In this document: in pieces, positions 46,686-58,639 of the stretch
Numbering within the stretch: the stretch's first letter is position 1
How the letters are laid out: the number at the start of each line of letters is the position of its first letter
Assembly (NCBI GenBank): GCA_015680685.1
Contig: MNCI01034697.1
Location: 1,812,503 to 1,876,502 of the forward strand
Source of the DNA: Gnetum montanum
Lineage: Eukaryota > Streptophyta > Gnetopsida > Gnetales > Gnetaceae
Reading direction: 5' to 3'
DNA length: 64,000 nt
Notes under the pieces: generated by a model
The model's input: the letters and a program-made list of their open reading frames with translations, nothing else
Database searches by the model: none
Told to the model about the DNA's origin: nothing
Program-made: the position numbers and the translations under genes

Positions 46686-48648
46686 TGCTCATTATTTTGG
46701 ATCGCTCCCTTTCAATTCAGTCATGGGGGAGATGGCCACCTATGCTAATCATTTGAGGCCCTCAATTCCCTTTTAAGTTTTTGTTTTACACATTTTTGTT
46801 TTACAAATTTTTTTAACTTTTCTTGTTTTTTTTTTTTTTTTTTTTGCAACATCATTCATACTCTTTCATTTCTTTGTGTGTTTGTTTATTTTGTTCAATT
46901 TTTCACCTAATAAGTGCTCCTAAGATGGTATGAATTGTATTCCATTGATTACTAATTTTTGATTTCTACCTTTAAGTTATGATGTGATACTAAGGTATGG
47001 TTCTTTTTGATATAGTAAGCAATGATTCCACTTCATCCATACATCCATAAATTTCTATGGTCTCTCTTGGATTGGAACTGTACAGTCCCTTCCTCAATAA
47101 TAAGAACTTTCAACGAATTGGTGACTGGGTATTTCTCAAACTAAGGAAGAACTCAAGGATTGAAAAGGGTGTGACTTCAAGGGGATTTGATGCATTTGTG
47201 TTGGCCATTCTCTTGGGTTCTTGGATGTTTTCTTCTTGAGGTTTCCTTCCCATTTCCACATTGCTCCATTATTGGGAAACTGAGCTAATAAAAATAATAA
47301 GTCTTTGTATGGTGTGGTTCTCATGCAAAACACAAAATAAAAAAAATGGTGAGAATTCAAAGCACACCCCTTAGATGAAATAATCATTTGGGCTACAAAC
47401 ACTAGTTATGGAACTAAAATAAACACGTTCACTCTAACTAAGGTTCTTCTCACTTCCTACTTTCTTCTCTCTCGTTTCATCAGAATGGTGGTGGCTCTTT
47501 GGTGAAGGCATTCATGTTACTTCAAGATGATGGATTGGTCGAATGTATTAATGTGAAGTCACTGGATTTGGTTTGTTTGAGGCTGGATTTGGAATGGGAT
47601 CTACCAAGTCACATTAACCATTAATACACAAGGGCTATACATCACCTTCTTCTTGAGACTCCATTCCATTTTCTCCTTGCCATCCTTCTTTCTCCATTTT
47701 TCACCTCATTACTGATTGTATTAGTAGTCCATATTTTAGTTGATGCATTGTTTTCTATTTGGTAAGTTCTTGTGGTTAAGACTTTAACTCTTGGTCCCAA
47801 ATGACATTTCTAGAGCCTACAGACTCTTTGAATGTGGGATTGTCAAGGCATTAAGGGCATGATCCTGCTTTGGGGAGGACCCACTGGCATTCCTATTTGG
47901 TGCATCCATTAATTTATTTTCCTTAAACATTTCCACAATCATCATTTATTTTGTTCATCTCCATCTTTAACATCCATTTTATTGGCGTGTCCATTGTTTC
48001 TTTTTCTCAATCTTTCTTGTTCCTTTTCTTTTTCTCCATTCTCTCACTACTGGAGGTTCGCTCTCAGTCATGGGGGTCTTGGTCCAAGTTTTTTGATTTT
48101 CTCCTAACCCCTACACCTTTTGTAGTCACCAGTATTATACCTCTAGATCTGTATCAACCATATCACAACTTAGCCAATGGACCTTACAATGAGGCAAGGT
48201 ATCAATTGCATTATGATTCATTTACCCTTGCTAATATATGACTATGTTGTATGTGCAAATGGTAATCATACAACAATGGATTGGATCTAGAGAGAACACT
48301 TGGAATGGACTGGTGCTGAAGAAGTTATGCAAGGAATAAGATTGATGGCGTGCTTATGGATGAACAACGAAAAGTGCAATATTGGTGTTGATAGCAACAA
48401 ACTTCTTCTTTTCTCTCTCTCTTCTCTTCTCTTCTCTCTTCTCTCCCAGCTGCCAAATAAGGCTAGATGTCAAATGTGTATAGTGTTCACTCTTGTTGTT
48501 ATGAACACTAATTTTGTCATGTTTTGTAATGATGATTTGTTCACATGTCACCCCATTCACCATTAGTATCATTCAAGTCAATAATCCCATACCTTCCCAA
48601 TATTTTGTAAGGAACTCAAGGACAAGTTTTCATTCAGTCATGGGGGTA
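46686..48648 (+). other. 3' region of element D
   Basis: Matches 37731-39687 of B. Holds a T run (46827-46844) and a CT-rich microsatellite-like stretch (48410-48445). The two short frames conserved with B are at 47120-47239 (GDWVFLKLRKNSRIEKG) and 47442-47624 (NGGGSLVKAFMLLQDDG, running eight codons past the point where B has TGA for TGG). AGTCATGGGGGTA again precedes the LTR. Confidence 0.55.
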
Positions 48649-49455
48649 CGATAGGATGCGATATTACATGGGCCATGATATTTCGTCAACCCCCTACGAT
48701 ATCGCATACACGATATCGCAGCCTGTCGCCTTGTCTATAAATAAGAGGTAGCTTTCCCTTGTTTTTCCATCTAGATCTAGACCCTTAGCTAAACTCTGGC
48801 AATTTTACCATTCCAAAGATAGAATAATTTCCATGTGCCTGCAGTAGGAGTCTCAAAGTAAATGGATCTTTATTTGAGCAAATTGTACCTGAGCACACAT
48901 TTGTGTACAGAAATAAACATGAACTTTCTGATAAACCTTGCAGCATATGGAATAAGCTAAATAGGAATTAATTAGTGTTAAACACTTAATTTCTTTCTTA
49001 TATAATTAATCCTTCTCAACCCTTAACTCTCTTAGTTAAGTGCATTCAGTATGACCGCTTCGAGCACATGTGTAACACTTGGTAACCTAGTGACGAGTAG
49101 CGTTTGGTAATCCCAGTAGCATTGCACTGGTTCAGGGTATGTACAACAAGTGGGAATGGATACTGATGCTAGGACACTTAGAACTTAATTAGCGAATAGT
49201 TAATGAGGTAGTTACTTAGTCTCTTCACTCTTCCCTCTTAGCATAGGCGATAAAAGATAAAAGACATAAAAATCATATACCTCAGACTTACTTAACCATA
49301 CAACTATGACAATACAAGTCTAGGAAGACAACGATTGATTAACCTTAAGTGTTCCATTAGGGCGCGTAAGCACTTAGTCCTTGGAGTTCGACCAGATCGC
49401 ACGTGAGACGCTCGTATTCATATGGTTGAGTGTAGGGGTACCTCTCCACTCATCA
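48649..49455 (+). repeat. 3' LTR of element D
   Basis: Begins CGATAGGATGCGATATTAC, that is TG changed to CG at the very start, and ends CTCCACTCATCA. TATA box at 48736-48743. Aligns with 42443-43253 along its length. Confidence 0.88.
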
Positions 49456-52400
49456 ATGACTATTACTCATAATTCAAATCATAAATTTTCATCCTAACTT
49501 CTAATCTTTAAGAATGAAAATTGAATGATTAAATCAAATTTGAAATCACTTAGTATAAAACATGAATTATGAGGATCATAAGGGAGACATCACCCAATCT
49601 ATGATTCTACCTTGCTATTTCACAATACAACAACCTTAATAACCTACTGATGAATACCAATGATCTATAGTTATCACAAGGTTCAACAAGTCCTCACTTA
49701 ACAATTCTTTAAGGAAAATTAAGAAATTAATTTCAAATTAATGTGGGTTCCCTTTGGGTATTGAATCTTCCCCTCCTAGGTGAGGTTCTCCATATTTTAT
49801 ATTAGGAGAGCTTATATTTCGATTTTGGGAAAAATTAACAAAATAGACATATTGATTTACATTGAGGAAATTTATATGAATTAATACTATTATAGATGCT
49901 TATTGATCTGGATTGTGATTGCTATGTCTCTCGAATGTCGATCTTCATAGCAACTTAGTATGAATCAATATCTCCATTTTAAAGCAAGTTCTGGATTTCC
50001 TTTGATCCAATGTTATCAGTTTCTATTACAATCACTATGGAGATCAATAAACTTTAGGTTGATACAAGTCGATTCTGGTGATGTGGATCAATATGTCTAC
50101 CCTTGGAATTTTTTGAAGTTCGCAGTGCAAATTGATACATTATCGATACCTATCACTAGCATGATATCCTGTAATACAAACTCTAAAATGGTTATTAGTA
50201 CATGTTGCATACCATTAAAAAATTTGATATACTTTAATATGATAAGATAACAAAAAAATAAAAATTTAAGATATTTTTGCATTAAAACTAAAGCAATTTG
50301 TACGTTCATCACTCCCCATAGGATAAACAATCTTGGTATCCCATAGGACATTCAAGCACCTTGTATGGTTAACCAACAAGTTGTGATGCTCCCACAAGAT
50401 ATACTTACATACCTCTTAAGGTTAATGAAAAAATTCAAATACTTAAATCCCTTAGGATTTAAATGTAGATCTTTCCACTAATAGAATCTATGCTCTGGAA
50501 AGCTCTCAATGAATATAATAGAGATCAGAGTTTAGATAGATGATTCTCTAAACTAAAACTAACAAATTATTTACAAACTATAATTATAAAATAATTCAAT
50601 ATCAAGTCCTAGGTCTAGATCCAAGTATGCATGATACAATAAATAATAAGCAATAAATCTAATTGACATGCACTTATGAATCAATTCAAACCTTGGAAGA
50701 AGAATGTATCACTAGTGGTGCAGATCCTAATCACAATATTCCAACCCTTACATGATCTCAACCAAGAATAAGATCCCTAATTCAATATGTTATATTAATA
50801 ATTACCCTTATATTACTTGGATTTCTTGGATGATTAGATATGGGTGCTTTTCTTTATAATCTTTGCACTAATCAAGTTTTCCACTTCTAACTAAAGTTAG
50901 GAAAATGACTAGAAATGGCTTTTTTTTTTCAATGGCTATTTGGAACATCCCATTCAAGGCTTGAACATTCACACTAAGAAGGTTGAGTTTTGGTTTGAAC
51001 ATCTAGAACAAGCTAAAACATTCACCTTGATAACTATTGAGACTTTACTAGGACATCCACACTGAGGCTAGGATATCCACAACTAGGACATCCATTCTTT
51101 AACATTTAATGTCCACAACTATGACATTTGGAATCTAGCCTTGGACATCTAGGTTGGATGAAAGATGAACTCTAAACTTGGTTTATTCTCTACCTAGACA
51201 TCTACCATAAAACCTAGATCTAAAGGATGCATTTGAGATTGAATGAAGATGATCAATCTTTGCTTCCATGCATCTTGAAATCCTTGATCTAGCTTCTTTA
51301 ACTTCCTTCTTATCCTAGTATTCATCAACCTTATAAATTCATGAAACACAAAAGCAACCAAGTATATGACTTCATTGTCTAGTTTTCAGATCATCAAAAC
51401 ATGAGATAGATCAATAGAGAATACCATGAATCATGGTGTTTCTACTTCATTTTTTTACAAAAATCACAAGTGGTTGTTTGGACAATTTGATGGACATAAG
51501 TCATGATTGATGACTAGGGTTACCATAAGTTATTACTTTGAATTTCAATGCTACCTAACTCATAGATGTCACTTGAGGTAATATGATAATCTTGATGATG
51601 AGATCAAACAAGTTGAAGATATTTGTGATAGATTTTATGTTGATTAATATTGATGACTTTTGAACTTCCTAATGAAGGATTTCTAAAACTAAATTATGAT
51701 AACTTGAATGCAATAATTGCTAAAATTTTATAAGAGTGATGAATTGATGAAGATAATGATTATTGAACTTTTTGAGTGCTTGATTAGATTGATGATTATT
51801 AATGATTGATCAAAGAACAATGTTAGGAAGTTTCTAAAGAATGGAATATGTTTAAATAGCTAAATGAGAGAATATGAAGAAGTGTGAAAGATATGAGAGC
51901 ATAAAATGTCATATTTAATCTTTATTCTTGAATCACAAAAGATTATATCATTGTATGACCTTCGCATTTATGAAAAAAATATTGGAGACATATTAATGGA
52001 TAATAAAAAGTCATTCAACAATGAAGAAAATGAATAAATTCTGAATTGGGATAAAAACAAGAAGATTTGTCCATCAATTCATAAAATAAAAAATAATTTG
52101 ATTTTTTTTCTTTTTTTAAAAAAAATAGAGTAGAAGAAATTGATTTCTAAATTACAAGGCATGTTGAAAAATTACTTGTATTACATACTACTATTAACAA
52201 AACCTTCATAGTAAAATAGAAAAAACCTATAAAGAACCTTACACATTTGTAACCTTGTGCATAGACCATTAGTTAAATATCAAGTGCTACCTTATGCATT
52301 AATTGTTAGATTTCTTAAGCAATACCTCATCACATAAGATATGAGTTAAGGATCTCTTTTTATCATAGAAATTTACCAGGATATGTTCAATTGAACCTTG

Positions 52401-52840
52401 ATTTGTCTCTTTCATAGCACCTATTATAAATTAAAGATCTTTAATACTACTTATTACTATTAAAATCATAAATAACCATAAATAATTAAGGGAAAAATCA
52501 ACTACACATCAAAACACATTATGATAAAAAATAACAAAAAAGAAAGTAACTCCCAATCCCTTGCCAAACCAAGATATATAATATGGCAATGCAGTTACAT
52601 TCATCTTCATTAAAATAAATACTTGTAGTTGCATGCACATCAAGCAAACTATTTTCAAATCTAATCCTTGAACTTTTTATGGTTTCTTCATCTTTTATTG
52701 GATCATATTAAGATCATTAATAATTTTCAAAATGTAGTAATCCATTTTCTTAAGATATTCTAATTATCAATATTAGCATTACCAAATAATTATTCCATAA
52801 TATTTTATAAAACTAACCATGTTATCATTACTATTTTTAA
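49456..52840. other. Remainder of element C 5' LTR grading into unassigned AT-rich DNA
   Basis: The first part should be the rest of C's 5' LTR (minus strand); its outer end cannot be found by eye. At about 50940-51180 a degenerate short repeat on the words 'acatcca' and 'ggacatc' recurs ten or so times. Frames at 49960-50250 and 50097-50351 overlap each other on opposite strands and show no motif. Nothing else identifiable. Confidence 0.35.
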
Positions 52841-53099
52841 CAAGATAACCTCTCATAGTCTAGGCTTCAAGGACCTAGGTTTTGCATCCTCTATAATAAT
52901 GATACTAAAATAGAATGACACATCTTTCATGATTTTCCATACATTTTCATTCTTTATCATAATCTTTAAGATCTTACTCTTATTTTTGTGGATCTCTAAC
53001 ATGCCCCATATACAAAGACATTTTACGATGAGTAACATGTACTAGCTTATCACATCAATCTATGATGGGTAACATGGCACTAGTGTAATAACATCATTT

Positions 53100-53660
53100 T
53101 TCATGGTCATGCATGCCTTACTTCTATCCATCTTGTACTACAAATTATGACATCCAATATACTTTGGAGTCAATTACTTAAGGATGATGTCACATGCGAT
53201 GCTCCCATGGAACATGAAAAAATTCATCAAGAACCCCTAGACATGGTGAATGTCTACTTCTATGTTGCTTGGAATATCTTTTGGTAGCATAATTAGAATC
53301 ATTTCTTCAACATGTTCATCATTCCACTCTTTAATCTTACTATTACAGTCATTTGAACTTAGGATTATACCTATTTCATTGTTGGAGAAAAGCAAGTTTT
53401 CACCAAAGTAGAGGACATCACTAGAATCATAGGTATTTTCATTGAGGATTAGGCCTTCCTTTATAGAATGATGATTGATGCAAATGTTACCAATGGCCTT
53501 TTTAGTAATGAAACTTGGCCGAAGGTTCACCAAGGTAATTATCACCTTAAGGATATGTAAGAAGCATGGTGATTAATAGTTCATGAAACTTACAAGTACA
53601 TGTCCTACTAGTCCTCCAACTTGCTCATTGATGAACCCTTACAAGTCTTATGAAACCTAT
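53100..53660 (-). pseudogene. Possible decayed coding segment, family unknown
   Basis: A 102-codon open frame on the minus strand (53545-53237) with balanced composition (LVNLRPSFITKKAIGNICIN, SSDVLYFGENLLFSNNEIG, EEMILIMLPKDIPSNIEVDI) that stays protein-like for about 50 codons beyond its stop. I recognise no family. It may be part of another retroelement ORF, or chance. Confidence 0.25.
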
Positions 53661-56600
53661 AGAATGACCCATTTCTTAACATGTCATCCTTCTTTATTGA
53701 TTTCATCAATAGAATAATCATGTCTACACAAATTTCCTACCAATATGTAAGCATGAGGATTTTCTTAAGATCCTTGTTAGAAAGCAAGGTGTTTTTAACT
53801 TCGACATCTCACTAGAAAACATGATGTTGGTCCTCTAGCATGTTGACTACCTATCATACATCTCTATATAATCCAAGTCCAAATATGAAAAAAGGTAGCA
53901 AATATATAAGAAAAAGTCCTTTATGACCTCATCCAAAAGATAGGCCATGTGGTTTAGCTTGCTTCTCTTATGAATCTCTAAAAATCAGAGTATGAAATGA
54001 AGCCATGGATAAAGAAGATGAGACCATCATAAAGAACAACACATGAGAGCTAGTTACAAGCATGAATTTTAGTAAAACCTCATTGCTAGTGCCAACTACC
54101 TCTTAATAGTAGCAAACATCTGATCCCCCACTCATGCACACATCTGGCCTATCACATATAGATAACCCATGAAACATTAACCACAATCCTAACCTAGCAC
54201 CCTAATACACAATGCTACTCATGCCTACATTATCACTTTGTTTGTTCACTTTTCCTTTGGATGCTCTCTTAGCCTCAAATTCCCTTTCCTCCTCCCCTCC
54301 ATGAATGACTTCATCCATACACCAACTTCTCCTATAGCTCTCCTAGCTACCACCCATGCAGATGTAGCTAATCCACCTCTCATATCTGCAATGCCAACAC
54401 TAACAATTCTACATGCATCATCATTCCTAATGATGCTAATCCTGCTCCCATGTTATCTCATCCCATCCCTCATTTTCTCATATGTTCTAATACTGCTACA
54501 TTCAATTTTACAACATCTCCACTTTTTTATAACACCTTGCTTATTTAACCTAATCCTAACTTAAGAAGAGACTAAATGCTATTAAAAACATGTAAATTTA
54601 ATCATCAAAATAGATAATTGGATCGCATAACATAGTGGAAGACTATATGTTACTCTATAAAAATCTAAAATTTGCATAACCAAATAAGCTTTCTGCACAT
54701 GCACATACAACTACAATATATATCATCATCCTCTAATATTCATATGTCAGGCAAATATCTTTTCACTATAGACATCATATAAACACTATAAATAAGAGTC
54801 ATAAATCACAATCAAGTAAGGCCTATCCCATCTACAAACACATTAATCTCTTATATGAAAGCATATATTAGAAAATGCATAATATAAAACCAAGGCCTTC
54901 ATCATCTACTTGGTGCTACTAGCCTCATGAGTTTTTGACTCTATCACTTGCATATAAAAGAGGTTAGTACATGACTAAGTAAGATTCTTTATACATCCCC
55001 TACAAATGTGAAGTACAATGTTGTATTGTTGGTGAGGTGTCTGGAAATCAGAGTAACCTAGATCAAGGTTAGTACATCACATGCACAATAAGCATCTAGC
55101 CACATCAATCACAACTCATACATCTAGTACATAACACTTAATCAACTCATACATATCCAACCATGTACATCACATTCATAGTATTACAATACCGCTAACA
55201 CATACACATAGCCTCATCACATGATCATAATCAATATAGACTCCTAGCATCTCATGCTTCAAGGAATCACATCAACTATGCATAATATAGTACCCTAGCA
55301 GACAATGATTCAAGGATCCACCAACACATATTCATGACATAACAACACAAGAGTCACGCTATGGCATACAAATCAACATAACATACAATGCATAACACAA
55401 GCTCCCCAATAACTCATACCTCAAGGAAGATTCATTGCATCTATGACAACCAACATATCATACTTTCCCAACAACTAGTGCCCTAAGGAAACCACATCAT
55501 TCATATTAGCTTATTCATTTGCACATCACATCAGTACTCATATCATAAATAGTGCCTATAGGAATTTATCAATTTATCATCATATATATCATGACTAGTG
55601 TTGGTGCCTACTCTCTCATTTGTAGCTCCAAATCACTAACCTTCTAAAGGATAGATCTATGCATACCCAAGTGACCCTAGATTTCATACCAACCATAGGC
55701 TAATCTTATACCCTTTCGCTCTTAGTATGAGAATTGAGATAGAAGCCTCACTGATGCATTTGACATGGGTCATCCCAACTTCTTCAGGGTGTCTCATCAC
55801 TAACTAGTCCACATCATCATGTCAACATCTTATGTCATGTGCATATCATAATAGCATCACAAGCATGACAAAGAAATTTGTAAACATCTAATTAATCATA
55901 CACACAACCTAAACAACATGCAAATACATTAATGGATCCCTCAAAATTTAGGGACTAGTAGTGAGACCTCTACTATTCCTAAAACCATCAATCATAATGC
56001 CAATTATATCAATCTAACTTATACACATACCACAATGACTAGATATCAAAAATAAACATTAACACTAATAGTACAAAAACTCTAAAATATCATATGACAT
56101 CTACCCATCTCATGAAGTCTTCATAAAAATGCATAATGATCTCAAAACATAGATCATGAGATGTCTAAAGAATCCTATTTGAAATTTCATAATCATACTA
56201 AAACTAAAATCTCAAAACCAAAGCATCAAAATTTTTTTCACAAAAGTCCTAAATTCTCCAAAACCCAAATCAATGTTCCTAATTGTATCTTGTCTAGCAT
56301 TAGCTCTTAAATATCCTAAGAATTACAAAACTCGAATGAGATTCAATAGGGAATGGAAGAGATGAAGAAACCAAAAGAAACCAATATGCACAACATCAAG
56401 AATGGGAAAGCTGGGAAATGTATTACTTTTTAATTATAAACTTCTTTATTTATGGTTTTTCTTTTCCAAAGGCTTCTTATTTATTTTCCTTATCCCAACT
56501 AATAATAGGAGATCCACATGTCATAACACACTCATGGGACATCCGAATCAAATATTAATCAACCTAATAGCATAATAGACTTTTTATCACATAACCATGG

Positions 56601-57800
56601 AACCATATCAATAGCTCATGTCTTCTAGTTTTATAACATAACATGCATAACATATTAGCCCATTATGATCTCATAACATGATCAATCAAACAACACTAAA
56701 TCACAATTGCAAAACATAATTTACCAAATAACATTGATATCATGGCACATAGTGCAAGGTCATACCTATCTCATGCTCCATCTTCCTCCACCATCCTCAT
56801 AACCTATCAATTGCAAACATTCTACTACACATCTAGCAAGATTAGTGTGCATAATCATGTTATCATAATCAACTATACATAATACCTTAAAATTTTAGAA
56901 AATATATCATTAAAAAATAATGCATCTAGCTAGGCAATCCCATAATCCCCATCCAACTCCAAATGCATGTCATAAGCATAACATGATATCATGGGGTCCT
57001 TGTTGAGGGGTTTCAGTAGTAGCCTTTACATATAGCCAAACACAATATGAACCATTTGTGTAACCTTGTAAAATATCATACCCCTAAGAATAATACATTA
57101 GTTTATAAAAAAAGTAGTTTTAAATGTTTTATAGTGCTATAAGACACTTTAGCTCTTGTTGTCTTCCTAAAGCTATGGATTTGATGCCTAGTCATACCTT
57201 TCCTAATGACTTGCTCGATGTCATTCTCACACTAATGATGTTTTGACCTACAATAGATATCACAAGTGATGGGTAGTGGATATCCCCTAAGCCCAACCAT
57301 AAAAATCACAAGTATTCACTAGCAATTTGGTCAAATTCCATAAACTTAGTTTCCAATGTGGCTAATACTTCTAAATAGTAAATTGTGAGGTTGCAAGGTC
57401 ATAATCTTCTTAATCCATACTTGTATCTAACTGTGGGCATGGTTAAGTGTAGTTAAAACATAAGATATACATTTTTATAATGATTTTGTTATTTTTCTCC
57501 TACTAGCTAGATGATTGAATAAGAATGTGATAATTGGATTAACTAACTAATTGACTGTTTCATTAACTAACTATTCTAACATGGAGCATCCATTCTCATT
57601 TACCATACATATCCTAAACTAGTATTAACATTGCTACATTACTAAGTGTAGCAAATATCCACTATTGAGATTACCAAGCATAGATACTTTATGCTTGAAA
57701 TGGTCATACTCATGTGTTTATGATTAATTTCATTAATTACTGAAGAACATAAATGTATAGTGCATAGAAAGTAAAGTGCTAAACAAAAATAGTAAACTAG
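53661..57800. other. AT-rich intergenic or LTR-like DNA, with a degenerate repeat at 55240-55520
   Basis: No coding frame is convincing; the 108-codon plus frame at 54238-54564 is Leu/Pro-rich low complexity. Around 55240-55520 a unit of roughly 60-100 bases seems to recur four times, marked by a 'tca-N-g-N-ttcaagga' or 'ccctaaggaa' word followed by 'cacatca'. Nothing else identifiable. Confidence 0.3.
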
Positions 57801-58300
57801 TCAAAATACTATAATGGATGTAGGAAATATCGATTTTATTATTGATCATGCAAATGTGTCTAGGCACATGAGCACTCGAATAAAAGCTTGTACAATCTCA
57901 TATATCCACACTATGGGTACTCAGAAGAAAAATATTCTAACTCTAAAGGAAAGAAATTACAAGAATTTAGCTAACTCTACGATCGAAAGATGTCATAAAT
58001 GTGAGGGGTAAGTGCATTTATATAGGCACTAACTATGTCAGCATTAACATATCTACACTAATGCATCCTACCATGCATCAATAGGGATACATTGATAAGC
58101 ATGTGTTGATGCAACCTGTCTTATTGACTATTCATCATACCTCCACTACTGACTAAAAACTCTTCTTTACATGAGCAAAAGTGGGATTGAGTTTCTTACA
58201 AAATTTGGAAATATGGAATTTATTAACAAAAAGATAAATTAACTAACTATAACTATTTCTAAGTTTCAGATTGTACATTGTTACAAAAATGAATGTTCAT
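57801..58300. other. Unassigned segment with a 'gtgttgatgcaacc' element
   Basis: No clear gene. A TATA-like TTTATATAGG at about 58017 is followed by 'gcatcctaccatgcatcaa' and GTGTTGATGCAACC (58103-58116). A related arrangement occurs at 61674-61752, on the other side of the coiled-coil pseudogene. The two could be remnants of flanking repeats. Confidence 0.3.
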
Positions 58301-58639
58301 TATAATAAAACTGGATACTTTCCAAAATTTCAGCAAATGCCTGTAAGATTACTAAAGATGTGATGAACTCTTAAACAATGTCTAGATATGGAGGCTTTTG
58401 TGGCTTTGATGGTACTTTGTTCCATCCTAATGCTACTAGAGGTTGAGGCTAACATGTTGCTATCAAAAGTTTGAAAGAATCTAGTAGTACTTTCATCCTT
58501 TCTTCCTTGTGCTATCAATCATAAACAATCCATGTATCTTCACTAGTATGGGCCAGTGCAAGAATATGCCACAAGCATGGCATTGAAGATTATAATTCCT
58601 TCATGTTGACAAACTAGGTTGTGAAGGATTTATCTATAT

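Larger units (their letters stand above)
42443..49455 (+). mobile_element. Element D: Athila-like element with RT, RNase H and integrase deleted, 7.0 kb
   Basis: LTRs at 42443-43253 and 48649-49455. Flanking 5-mers ATGAT (42438-42442) and ATGAC (49456-49460) are a target duplication with one change. Same family as B and E. gag and protease are present, then at about 46685 the sequence jumps to the 3' region that in B begins at about 37731. About 2.86 kb of pol is missing, and the short word CTCA is shared by both ends of the deletion. It is inserted in the 5' LTR of element C. Confidence 0.9.

Noticed and set aside
49960-50351. Overlapping frames on opposite strands (96 and 84 codons) as genes
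   Set aside because: Both Ile/Phe/Lys-rich as expected from AT-rich DNA; no motif and each is the complement of the other.
54238-54564. Plus-strand 108-codon frame with hydrophobic segments
   Set aside because: Leu/Pro/Ser-rich low complexity in AT-rich DNA, no motif and no supporting context.
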